The position numbers and the translations under genes were made by a program. Shown piece after piece: positions 42,798-51,027 of a stretch of 64,000 nucleotides of DNA; within the stretch, counting starts at the first letter, position 1, and each line of letters opens with the position of its first letter. The DNA lies in assembly GCA_016708105.1 (NCBI GenBank), contig JADJGJ010000001.1, positions 806,001 through 870,000 on the forward strand. The letters are read 5' to 3'. The notes below the pieces were generated by a model. That model had not been told where the DNA came from. It was given only the letters and a program-made list of their open reading frames with translations, and did no database searches. The DNA is from Crocinitomicaceae bacterium (GTDB taxonomy: Bacteria > Bacteroidota > Bacteroidia > Flavobacteriales_D > Crocinitomicaceae).

Positions 42798-44342
42798 TTA
42801 TCGTAAACTTCTTTCTTCACTGTGTGATGGATACCGGCTGGCCTGATCATCCGTTTCTCTATTCGAGTCTATTTCATCTGATGCAAATTTAAATTTTTCA
42901 AGTTCTCTCAAAAATAAATAGTCATGTAAACAAAATGATCGCCAAGCTGTTGGCACAACAGTAGTGCGCATGCGATTTCTTGTATATTTTACTGATGTAC
43001 ATAAGGTATGATAGAAATCTGTATCAGTTATACCATATTTAACGTGATATTGTAATAATGCCGGATGCGTATCATTTCCAATACTGTAGAGATAATCAAA
43101 ATCAAGACGACTTAATTCTATATTCTTTAAATTATATTCCGTGATTATTTTATTCCAGTTTATTGTAAAGAAAATTACAAGCAGAAAAAGTATACTCACA
43201 GCACTGCTTCTGATTAAAAACCAAAAAGATTTTATTTTCACTAGTTTGATCAGACATACTATGAGTGACACGATACAAATGAGTAGGTAAAACAAGACAC
43301 CAATTCTTTTGTGGGTTAAACCGAGATAGCTGATGTAATCCATGTTTTTAAGCGTGGTTGTGATAATCATTCCGCAGTTTACCAATAACCAAATCAAAGC
43401 GATGTTACGTGGGGTTTTAGCCGCAAAATTGTTCACGCCTCTGAAAAATAAACTGATCACCAGCACAACCAAAAAAATTGAAAACATCAGAGAATAAACT
43501 CCTTCATGTACGGCCTCAGAATAATCTGAAAATGATCTCTCATTGGATGATAGGGCGGTTAGCTGATAAATATCATTGATTAGATAAACGGTGCCCAGCA
43601 GGCTTAGCATACCGGCAATGGCAATGGTGGCAATGTATTCACTTTTTTCTCCTAAATAACGCTGAAGAAAATCTGAGTATCCGGCCGGCACATCATTTTG
43701 AAAAGTTTGATCAAATTCTGAAATAGCTTGGTTGCCGTGATAATAATACAAACCATAAAGCAACCAAGTAATGAGAAGCCAAAAGATTAAAAAATCCCAT
43801 GAAATCCAATCTAGTGTAATGAACGCAGTCAACTCATAAAAACTGGGATCAGCTAATTGATAGAGTTTTAAAAAACAAATGAAGATTATTAGGCCGGTGG
43901 TTACTATCAGCACAAGTTTTAATCGGCGACTCATTCTATTTTCTTGATCACCTTTTTTGAAAAAGATTAATATAAAATCAACAAATCCCTTACTAAATGA
44001 ATAAAGAATTTGACTTAATGAAAATATAATACTAACAGAGGCTGATCTGTCTTGAACTGAAATGAAATAAATTGTTGACAATACATACAATATTATGGGA
44101 ACAGTGCTGCCTGAGAGGAATACTGAGAAAGCTGATATAAACCAAATGATGCCGCTCAGGTACCAACGGAATGCGTTTTTATGAGGAGAAACATTGTTTG
44201 TCGGGCTTTTAAAATAATGATACCATGCCAGTACTGCGCTAATACCGGTTATGATGAAAATATTGAGCCCCCAAAGTTCTTGGTAAATAAGGTTAGCCAC
44301 CAAGAGTGACCAACCAAGGTAAAGCATGTGTTGTCTTTTCAT
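42798..44342 (-). CDS. Multi-pass membrane protein, DUF4173/DUF4153-like
   Basis: This 514-residue protein has about 11-12 predicted membrane helices and a ~90-residue soluble C-terminal tail. The segment YISYLGLTHKRIGVLFYLLICIV followed by ENLDYLYSIGNDTHPALL-type tail (here LDFDYLYSIGNDTHP) is the pattern I associate with DUF4173/DUF4153 membrane proteins of Bacteroidota. No enzymatic motif is seen. Its promoter region carries the same ACTTTG-N5-CAAAGT palindrome as the adjacent regulator operon, which suggests control by that regulator. Confidence 0.8.
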   Translation of the reverse strand: MKRQHMLYLGWSLLVANLIYQELWGLNIFIITGISAVLAWYHYFKSPTNNVSPHKNAFRWYLSGIIWFISAFSVFLSGSTVPIILYVLSTIYFISVQDRSASVSIIFSLSQILYSFSKGFVDFILIFFKKGDQENRMSRRLKLVLIVTTGLIIFICFLKLYQLADPSFYELTAFITLDWISWDFLIFWLLITWLLYGLYYYHGNQAISEFDQTFQNDVPAGYSDFLQRYLGEKSEYIATIAIAGMLSLLGTVYLINDIYQLTALSSNERSFSDYSEAVHEGVYSLMFSIFLVVLVISLFFRGVNNFAAKTPRNIALIWLLVNCGMIITTTLKNMDYISYLGLTHKRIGVLFYLLICIVSLIVCLIKLVKIKSFWFLIRSSAVSILFLLVIFFTINWNKIITEYNLKNIELSRLDFDYLYSIGNDTHPALLQYHVKYGITDTDFYHTLCTSVKYTRNRMRTTVVPTAWRSFCLHDYLFLRELEKFKFASDEIDSNRETDDQASRYPSHSEERSLR

Positions 44343-44374
44343 ATTTAGTTTATTTTAGTGTTAAAAAGTAAAAG

Positions 44375-44393
44375 CACTTTGAAAAACAAAGTG
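44375..44393. promoter_or_regulatory. ACTTTG-N5-CAAAGT operator candidate, site 1
   Basis: A perfect 7-bp palindrome CACTTTG-AAAAA-CAAAGTG lies 33-51 bp upstream of the DUF4173-like ATG. On the minus strand the right arm gives TCACTTTG, one base from the -7 consensus. Site 2 at 45375-45394 has the same core and spacing. Confidence 0.6.
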
Positions 44394-44409
44394 AATGTTT
44401 AAAAAAATA

Positions 44410-44703
44410 TCAGATTTTTTTAATGAGTTTTTCCAATGCTTGAATATGTTCTGAAAATGCTTTTTTTCCGCTGCGCGTTAGTTTGTAACTGGTGTTGGTT
44501 TTTTTACCTATGAATTGTTTTTTTACATCAAGATATCCGGCTTTTTCGAGCCCGTTGATATGTGATGCCAAATTACCATCTGTGAGACCAAGCAATTCTT
44601 TGATCTCATTGTAATCAAGACGGTCATTGACCATCAGCATAGACATAATGCCTAACCTGACTCTTGATTCAAAAGCCTTATTGAGTTTGTCAATGGAGCT
44701 CAC
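44410..44703 (-). CDS. Winged-helix transcriptional regulator (HTH_34/ArsR-MarR-like)
   Basis: The protein has 97 residues from a GTG at 44703, which overlaps the upstream gene's TGA by 4 nt (GTGA). An extension to 44781 would overlap that gene and is rejected. The domain is a compact wHTH: AFESRVRLGIMSMLMVNDRLDYNEIKELLGL, the recognition helix region DGNLASHINGLEKAGYLDV, and wing KKTNTSYKLTRSGKKAF. This matches the small HTH_34 family of DNA-binding proteins that accompany membrane proteins in Bacteroidota. It is translationally coupled to the preceding membrane-protein gene. Candidate operators with an ACTTTG-N5-CAAAGT core lie before its own operon and before the next gene. Confidence 0.88.
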   Translation of the reverse strand: MSSIDKLNKAFESRVRLGIMSMLMVNDRLDYNEIKELLGLTDGNLASHINGLEKAGYLDVKKQFIGKKTNTSYKLTRSGKKAFSEHIQALEKLIKKI

Positions 44704-45365
44704 TTTTTCTTTTGATAGTCGTAACGAAAGTATATAATTGTGCCGTAAATAATATGCAAGATACCAAATCCTATTGCCCAAAAATAAATTAATCTGAGAG
44801 CACCCGCAGAAGTGTATTCTAGAGTAGCAAAAGCCAGCAACCCGAGTATCATCTCAGCTACGGCAAGTATTTTAATATCAGCATGTACATATTTGGATGC
44901 ATTTAACAACGCTAAACCATAAAAAATCAAGGTGGCTGGTGCAGCAATTTCATAATAGCCTTTGTATAGTCCAATCAACACAAAAAGACCTCCAAAAATC
45001 AGCGGAACCATCAAACTAATTACCAACCTGATTGACAAAGGAGAAAAAAGTGATTGTCCGGTTTTGCGTGATTTTATCCAAGTAAAAAAGAATCCAAATC
45101 CAAATGCCAAAATCAATACCATGATGGCTATGATGGCTAAATGATAGATCAGGTTATACTCTGCCTGCCGTAAGGTACCACTCATGTAGTTTGTTAAATA
45201 CATCTGCTCATAATGCTGAAGTTCTGATATTGCCAGCCATGAACCAATCAGTCCGCATAAGCCCGCCATTATTCCTGATAGTCCGCTCAGCGATAAAAAC
45301 TTGGATGATTGCTCCATCATCTTTCTGATCTCTCTGAGATCTTCCAATGCGCTTTTTTCTGTCAT
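44700..45365 (-). CDS. Five-to-six-TM membrane protein co-transcribed with winged-helix regulator
   Basis: The protein has 221 residues from the ATG at 45365 (MTEKSALEDLREIRKMMEQSSKF). An upstream start at 45389 would lie within the promoter box and is rejected. A short amphipathic N-terminal helix precedes about six hydrophobic segments starting at GLSGIMAGLCGLIGSWLAI. No family function is known to me. It is the first gene of a two-gene operon with the wHTH regulator and may sense or respond to the same signal. Confidence 0.78.
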   Translation of the reverse strand: MTEKSALEDLREIRKMMEQSSKFLSLSGLSGIMAGLCGLIGSWLAISELQHYEQMYLTNYMSGTLRQAEYNLIYHLAIIAIMVLILAFGFGFFFTWIKSRKTGQSLFSPLSIRLVISLMVPLIFGGLFVLIGLYKGYYEIAAPATLIFYGLALLNASKYVHADIKILAVAEMILGLLAFATLEYTSAGALRLIYFWAIGFGILHIIYGTIIYFRYDYQKKK

Positions 45366-45374
45366 ATTAAAAAG

Positions 45375-45394
45375 TACTTTGAGAAACAAAGTTA
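45375..45394 (-). promoter_or_regulatory. Promoter with ACTTTG-N5-CAAAGT operator candidate, site 2
   Basis: ACTTTG-AGAAA-CAAAGT (45376-45392) overlaps a perfect minus-strand -7 box TAACTTTG (45394-45387). The regulator would sit on the promoter and the start of transcription, 10-29 bp before the ATG at 45365. Confidence 0.6.
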
Positions 45395-45468
45395 AAATTA
45401 TTCAATCTGACTGCAAGTTTTTTCTGCTGAAAATTATTATTCGTTAACAAGTCAAGATTAAATGGTGT

Positions 45469-47844
45469 TTATTCCACCTCATTTGTCACCGTAAATTCTA
45501 CACTTGCACTAATTCCGTTTTCATCAATAATGGTTAACATGTGTTTACCCGGTGAAGGCAACAATACCATCTCATGCAAGTGTTGGGTTGTTCCTAAAAA
45601 CGTGTCATCCAAATGCCAGAACAACATCATGTCTTTTTGCTTATGCGTTGCTGACATAATTACCTTTTCACGTTCTTCATTCATGTTTAACGGTACATAA
45701 ATACTGCTGAATTTTTTTGGGTAGAGAATAACCAGATCTTTCATTTCTTTTTCATCTGTACATCCTTCCATAATCGGTGGCTGGTCAATATAATTTGGAT
45801 CATGATTACGATAATAATAAGCTGCCTCTGCCGGTAAAATGAACCAGTTTCTTTTCACTGCTTTTGATAAATCATAACAATCAGAACTCACCGTATACAT
45901 TTGCGTTTCATCCAAAAAAATTTGTTTGTGATACGGACAGGCTGATGTATTCATACACGTTTTGGGTAACCACGTCATGGTTTTTTGATCACAATAATCT
46001 CCGGCGCGATATCCGCTTTTGCTGCACACTTCGGTTTCAACCATCTGGTCATAAGGTTTATCAAACCAGTCTGATTTTGGCAGTGAAGAAAAAACATCAA
46101 ATAATATGGGTGCTGCTACTTCTCGTCCAATTAATCCCGGACGCCCTTCGCCATCTGCATTTCCAACCCAAACACCCACTACATATTTTGGCGTAACACC
46201 AACAGCCCAGGCATCTCTGAACCCAAAACTGGTTCCGGTTTTCCAAGCAATTTTTTGGGATGTTGAAAATAATTCCCAATTAATATCTTCCTCCGGACGT
46301 GCAACTTCAATCATGGCTTGAAAAGTATAATAACAAGCAGCAGCACTCAGTATAGCATGCTCATCACTCGTGTCGGCCGTGCCTTGCATGTAATATGCTT
46401 TCCTGTTTATGCCTTGTTTTCTGTCAGGAAATTGATTAACCGTACGCGCCATCATAGCGTAGGCTGAGACCAAGTCCCATAAATTTACTTCAGCTCCTCC
46501 TAATATAAGTGACAATCCATAATGATCAGGACTTTTAGTAAGGGTACTGAATTTTAATTTTTGTAGTAGCAATTGAAATTTGGGTACGCTATATTTCGTT
46601 AGCATGCGCACAAGCGGAACGTTTAAAGATTTTGCCAAAGCAACATCTGCCGCAACAACTCCATCATATTTGTAATTATAATTCTTTGGGCTATACCCTG
46701 ACATCACGGTTGGAATATCCTGCACAAGCATACTTGGAGTTAAGTCACCTGACTCAAGCATACCGGCGTACAAAAAAGGTTTGAGAATACTGCCTGTGCT
46801 GCGCGGTGCAGAAATGATATCTACATCGCTGCCATGTTCTGTTTCAAGTCCTGGGACATTTCCAGTGTACGCGAGCACTTCTCCGCTATTTACATCCATC
46901 ACCAAAACGGCTGCGTTGAAAATTTGATTTGTACGCAATTGCTCATGATGAAATTTCACTATTTCATTTACCCTTTGCTGTACTGAAAGATCAATGGTTG
47001 TATGAATAATTTTGCCTGAACGTCCGTCGGCTATTGCGCGGTTCATGAGTTGTGGTGCGTAGGCTGGCATGGGGTGAGGTTCATCGGGCAGTGGTTCAAG
47101 TTTTGAAAGTTCCCAGGTCATTGAATCCATTTCACCAATTTCAAAAAGACGGTCAAGCAACCTATTTCTTTTGGCAATTAATTCATCTCTGTTTTTACCC
47201 GGATGCATGAGTGATGGAGCATTTGGAAGCACGGCCAGTGTAGCGCTTTCAGCCCAGGTGAGTTCGTATGCAGGCCGTGCAAAATATCTCCAGCTTGCTG
47301 CATCTAACCCTACCACATTTCCACCCATCGGAGCATTGCTTGCGTACATGGCTAACAATTCATCTTTGCTGTATTTCCATTCTGCCCTTGTTGCCCACCA
47401 TATTTCTACTATTTTCTGCCAGATATTGCGATCTTGTCCTTTGCGTGACATGCGCATCAATTGCATGGTGATGGTGCTTCCCCCGCTTACTTTTTTTCCT
47501 CCCTTGATGTTCTGCCACAAGGCTCTAGACATACCACGAACACTAAGTCCCCAATGTGAATAGAAATTCCGGTCTTCAAATTCAAGCAAGGCTTTTTTAA
47601 ATTTATATGGTATGGTGTCATTAGCCGGAAATCTCCATTGCCCATCTTCAGCAATGGTTGCACCCAACAAATTTCCATCTCTATCATATAACACGGTGCA
47701 AGTTGGATCTTCAAACAATTTTTCGGGTAAACAAAATAGCCACAGTAATAGCAGAGTACCTGAAAGTACTGTCAGTAAATTCCGGTGCCGGCTGATAAAT
47801 TGCCTAATACGATTTCTTTTTTTTATCACCTTTTGTTTCTGCAC
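45469..47844 (-). CDS. pbpC: Penicillin-binding protein 1C
   Basis: This 791-residue bifunctional PBP starts at a GTG. There is one N-terminal membrane helix (about 22-40). The GT51 domain has FEDRNFYSHWG (catalytic Glu around residue 88), GGSTITMQL and the RKGQDRN loop. The transpeptidase domain has RSTGSILKPFLYAG (SxxK), KSLNVP (SxN) and WKTGTSFGFRD (KTG). A C-terminal ~100-residue domain matches the PBP1C C-terminal module. PBP1C polymerises and possibly crosslinks peptidoglycan at the inner membrane. The alpha-2-macroglobulin gene often linked to pbpC is not adjacent here. Confidence 0.95.
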   Translation of the reverse strand: MQKQKVIKKRNRIRQFISRHRNLLTVLSGTLLLLWLFCLPEKLFEDPTCTVLYDRDGNLLGATIAEDGQWRFPANDTIPYKFKKALLEFEDRNFYSHWGLSVRGMSRALWQNIKGGKKVSGGSTITMQLMRMSRKGQDRNIWQKIVEIWWATRAEWKYSKDELLAMYASNAPMGGNVVGLDAASWRYFARPAYELTWAESATLAVLPNAPSLMHPGKNRDELIAKRNRLLDRLFEIGEMDSMTWELSKLEPLPDEPHPMPAYAPQLMNRAIADGRSGKIIHTTIDLSVQQRVNEIVKFHHEQLRTNQIFNAAVLVMDVNSGEVLAYTGNVPGLETEHGSDVDIISAPRSTGSILKPFLYAGMLESGDLTPSMLVQDIPTVMSGYSPKNYNYKYDGVVAADVALAKSLNVPLVRMLTKYSVPKFQLLLQKLKFSTLTKSPDHYGLSLILGGAEVNLWDLVSAYAMMARTVNQFPDRKQGINRKAYYMQGTADTSDEHAILSAAACYYTFQAMIEVARPEEDINWELFSTSQKIAWKTGTSFGFRDAWAVGVTPKYVVGVWVGNADGEGRPGLIGREVAAPILFDVFSSLPKSDWFDKPYDQMVETEVCSKSGYRAGDYCDQKTMTWLPKTCMNTSACPYHKQIFLDETQMYTVSSDCYDLSKAVKRNWFILPAEAAYYYRNHDPNYIDQPPIMEGCTDEKEMKDLVILYPKKFSSIYVPLNMNEEREKVIMSATHKQKDMMLFWHLDDTFLGTTQHLHEMVLLPSPGKHMLTIIDENGISASVEFTVTNEVE

Positions 47845-47926
47845 TTGTTTTTTCAGAATATATTTAGTCTCCGAAAGCTAAGTATATTTTCAATGGGTAC
47901 ATCTTGTTTTTATTAAACGATTTCAT

Positions 47927-50900
47927 TTGTCTCTTAATCGTTGTCATACCTCCTTAATTGTTTTCCTTTTGCTTTTCATTTTATTAATAAGAGCAGAGAA
48001 TGGCAAGGCACAGGCGTATAACTTCAAACATATTTCTATTCAAAATGGCTTGCCGCAATCTCAGGCTTATGATTTAGCATTTGATCAGAATCATCGTGTG
48101 TGGATTGCAACTCAGGGCGGAGGTTTGTGCAGGTATGACGGTTCTGAGTTTGTTGTTTTTACCAAATCTGATTCGCTTATTTCTAATCGTATTTATTGTG
48201 TTGAAATTAATCAGGATGAATATGTGTGGATTGGTCAGCGTGGTGGAGTAACCCAATATACAACTGAAGGAGAATTTGTGCAAAATTTCAGATTTCCCAA
48301 TCAGGCAATTGTTGTAAACGATATTTTAATTTCACCTGAAAAAGAAATATTATTGGCTACTGATCAAGGGCTCTGGTTTATCGCAAAATCTGGTATTGAA
48401 AGATATGATTGGAATGGCGAATCAGATGTTGCGATCAATAAATTTTTTGAAGATTCATCTAAGCAAATCTGGCTTTGTACTCCAGCGGGTTTATTGAATC
48501 TGAAAAATCCTTTTGATAAGTTAAATCAGTCTCGTGGTTTACCGGTTGATCAAGTGGAATGCGTAATTGAAATGGATGATAATTGGATTATCGGAACTTA
48601 CGGAGGCGGACTTGCAGCGTACAATAAAAATACCGGGATGAAGGATTTGGTTGGTGATGGTTTATTTGAGGATGAAATTGTGACAACCTTATATCTTTCA
48701 CAAGGCAATGACTTATGGATTGGTACCCTCAATAGTGGAGTCTTTGTCTACAATCAATCATCCGGATTATTAAAAAATTACAACGCTCAAAATGGCTTGG
48801 CTAATAATCATGTGCGGGCAATCATAGCCGATAAATGGAATAATGTTTGGATTGGAACTAGCGGAGGAGGAATTTCCATTTTTCAGAATAGTCCTTTCAT
48901 CAAGTATTCAGTTGAATCAGGGTTGAACGGAAATTACATTTATTCTGTTGCCGCGTTTAATCAAAATATTTGGCTCGGCACAGAGGGTACCGGTGCCATT
49001 CGCGTGAATGATACTTCAGTCACACTTTTTGACGAATCAATGGGATTTTGTTCTGATAAAGTTCGTTCCGTTTTTATTGATCAAGATGGTGATACCTGGT
49101 TTTGTACTGAGTCATCAGGGCTTGGTATTTTCTCTCCTCAATTAAATAAAGATACCATGGTGATGTATAACCAGTCAAAGGGGCTGACATCAAATTGGGT
49201 AAAAAATTGTATCCAAAATCCTTCAACAGGCGAAATTTTGATAAGTACGCTAAACGGTGGTATACTTCGTATTTCAAAAGGAATAAATTTTCCTTTTCAA
49301 ATTGGATTCAGACGCTTAAAAATAAAATCCGGACAATTGCCTGAACGCCTTTCGTTGATTTTTTTTCATGGCAACACATTATGGTTTATTGGAGATGAGA
49401 ATACTACTGGGTATATTCTCAATGGTGAAGTGCATAGTTTTGACATTCCTGGTGTTAATTTGCGAAGTGCCGTGTCGGTTGATAGTTGTATCTGGTTTGC
49501 AACTTCTGACAATGGAATTCTTAAGTACACCATGTCAGGTGATTCAGTTATTTCAGAAAATTGGATAACTACTGCGCAGGGGCTTGCATCTAATAATATC
49601 TATCAGCTGACATTGAGTGAAAATGAATTATGGGTAGGCACTGAACAAGGCCTTGACCGCTTGTATTTGACGTCTGATTTTAAAGTTGATCACATTATTC
49701 ATTACGGATCAGCTGAAGGGTTTGAAGGAGTTGAAACAAACACAAATTCATCATGCAGAGATAACTTGGGAAATCTCTGGTTTGGTACAGTGAATGGACT
49801 GTATGTGTATAAAGGGGGTGAAATAAATTATGCGCAAAAAGACCCTCCATTTCTTATGCTTACTGATTTTAAAATTTTTTACGAGTCAATAGAAAATACG
49901 GTTTATGCTGATTATTTTGACAAAGGAAAATTTACTAAGAAATTATTGCTTCCATTTGATCAGAATCACGTTGGATTTAGTTTTAAAGCAATTCATTATA
50001 CACATGCTGACAAAATAAAATATCGCTGGAAACTTTCTGGTATTGATCGCGATTGGACTCCCCCGGGAAAATCGCATGAAGTGCCATACAGCAATCTTCC
50101 TCCGGGTAAATATTCTTTTTCTGTTCAAGCTTCTATTGATGATTTGTGGGAAGCTGAACCGGTAGTAATTGAGTTTGAAATTGATCAACCTTACTATGAA
50201 AAATGGTGGTTTAAATTAATTTATTATTCAGCAATATTTTTGTTGCTGAGTTTGATCTTTTTGTTTTTCTTTTTAAGGCAAAGAGCAAAAAATAAAAGAC
50301 TGAGAGATCGCTTACAAATGGAAAAAAACATGATTGAATTGGAGCAAAAAGCATTGCGCTTGCAAATGAACCCCCACTTCATTTTTAACGTGCTTAACTC
50401 AATTCACAATCTCATCATTTTAAATGATCCGGATAAGGCAAGATACGCCCTGGCAAAATTTTCTAAACTCATGCGACGAGTGCTTGAAAATTCTCGTGAA
50501 AAATTTATTTCCATTGACAATGAAGTGGAGACGTTGGAAAACTATATTCAGCTTGAAAGATTAACATCAGGTACCGATGTTGAATTATCATTTGTCATAG
50601 ATGAAAATTTAGATACCAATGAAGATATTCTTCCTCCTTTACTCATTCAACCTTTTGTTGAAAATGCGCTGATTCACGGTATAAGAAACGCCGAAAATAA
50701 AACAGGAAAAATCATTGTTGGATTTCAGCTGGTTGGTGATCACTTATTAGAATGTTCGGTTGAAGATAACGGACAGGGTAGGGCAGAGGCTGCAAAATTT
50801 GTTGCACAAAAAGAAAACTATCACAAATCTACTGCACTGAAAGTAACCCAAGAAAGGCTGGCTTCTCTGAATAAAAAATCCGGAATTAATCCTTTTGAAA

Positions 50901-50968
50901 TTATTGACCTCAAAACGGCTGATGGCAATGCAGCAGGCACTCGGGTAGTCATCCGTATTGAAATTTAA
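47927..50968 (+). CDS. Hybrid sensor with two-component propeller, Y_Y_Y and LytS-type histidine kinase domains
   Basis: The protein has 1013 residues from a TTG at 47927; no ATG or GTG lies in frame before the signal-like segment, and the frame closes at 47879. Residues 1-30 form a signal peptide or anchor. About 14 Reg_prop blades (residues ~35-640, e.g. IHIGTSGGGISIF-like VWIGTSGGGISIF) make two periplasmic propellers. A Y_Y_Y domain follows (about 680-755), then one membrane helix (about 765-787) and a short coiled coil. The His_kinase domain has LQMNPHFIFNVLNSIHNL (His around residue 817) and the HATPase has ENALIHGIRN and VEDNGQGR. No LytTR response regulator is adjacent, so it is an orphan kinase. 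Confidence 0.92.
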   Translation: MSLNRCHTSLIVFLLLFILLIRAENGKAQAYNFKHISIQNGLPQSQAYDLAFDQNHRVWIATQGGGLCRYDGSEFVVFTKSDSLISNRIYCVEINQDEYVWIGQRGGVTQYTTEGEFVQNFRFPNQAIVVNDILISPEKEILLATDQGLWFIAKSGIERYDWNGESDVAINKFFEDSSKQIWLCTPAGLLNLKNPFDKLNQSRGLPVDQVECVIEMDDNWIIGTYGGGLAAYNKNTGMKDLVGDGLFEDEIVTTLYLSQGNDLWIGTLNSGVFVYNQSSGLLKNYNAQNGLANNHVRAIIADKWNNVWIGTSGGGISIFQNSPFIKYSVESGLNGNYIYSVAAFNQNIWLGTEGTGAIRVNDTSVTLFDESMGFCSDKVRSVFIDQDGDTWFCTESSGLGIFSPQLNKDTMVMYNQSKGLTSNWVKNCIQNPSTGEILISTLNGGILRISKGINFPFQIGFRRLKIKSGQLPERLSLIFFHGNTLWFIGDENTTGYILNGEVHSFDIPGVNLRSAVSVDSCIWFATSDNGILKYTMSGDSVISENWITTAQGLASNNIYQLTLSENELWVGTEQGLDRLYLTSDFKVDHIIHYGSAEGFEGVETNTNSSCRDNLGNLWFGTVNGLYVYKGGEINYAQKDPPFLMLTDFKIFYESIENTVYADYFDKGKFTKKLLLPFDQNHVGFSFKAIHYTHADKIKYRWKLSGIDRDWTPPGKSHEVPYSNLPPGKYSFSVQASIDDLWEAEPVVIEFEIDQPYYEKWWFKLIYYSAIFLLLSLIFLFFFLRQRAKNKRLRDRLQMEKNMIELEQKALRLQMNPHFIFNVLNSIHNLIILNDPDKARYALAKFSKLMRRVLENSREKFISIDNEVETLENYIQLERLTSGTDVELSFVIDENLDTNEDILPPLLIQPFVENALIHGIRNAENKTGKIIVGFQLVGDHLLECSVEDNGQGRAEAAKFVAQKENYHKSTALKVTQERLASLNKKSGINPFEIIDLKTADGNAAGTRVVIRIEI

Positions 50969-51027
50969 CTAAGTGTTTTTTTCAAAAATCAAATGATGCT
51001 TTCGGATTATAAAAAGTTGATTTCTCG

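Noticed and set aside
44704..44781. N-terminal extension of the winged-helix regulator
   Set aside because: It would overlap the upstream membrane-protein gene by 82 bp, while a GTGA overlap start at 44703 fits both genes.
50969..51027. Possible terminator between the sensor kinase and uvrD (AAATCAA/TTGATTT)
   Set aside because: The stem is 7 AT-rich base pairs with a long loop and no T-run; too weak to call.
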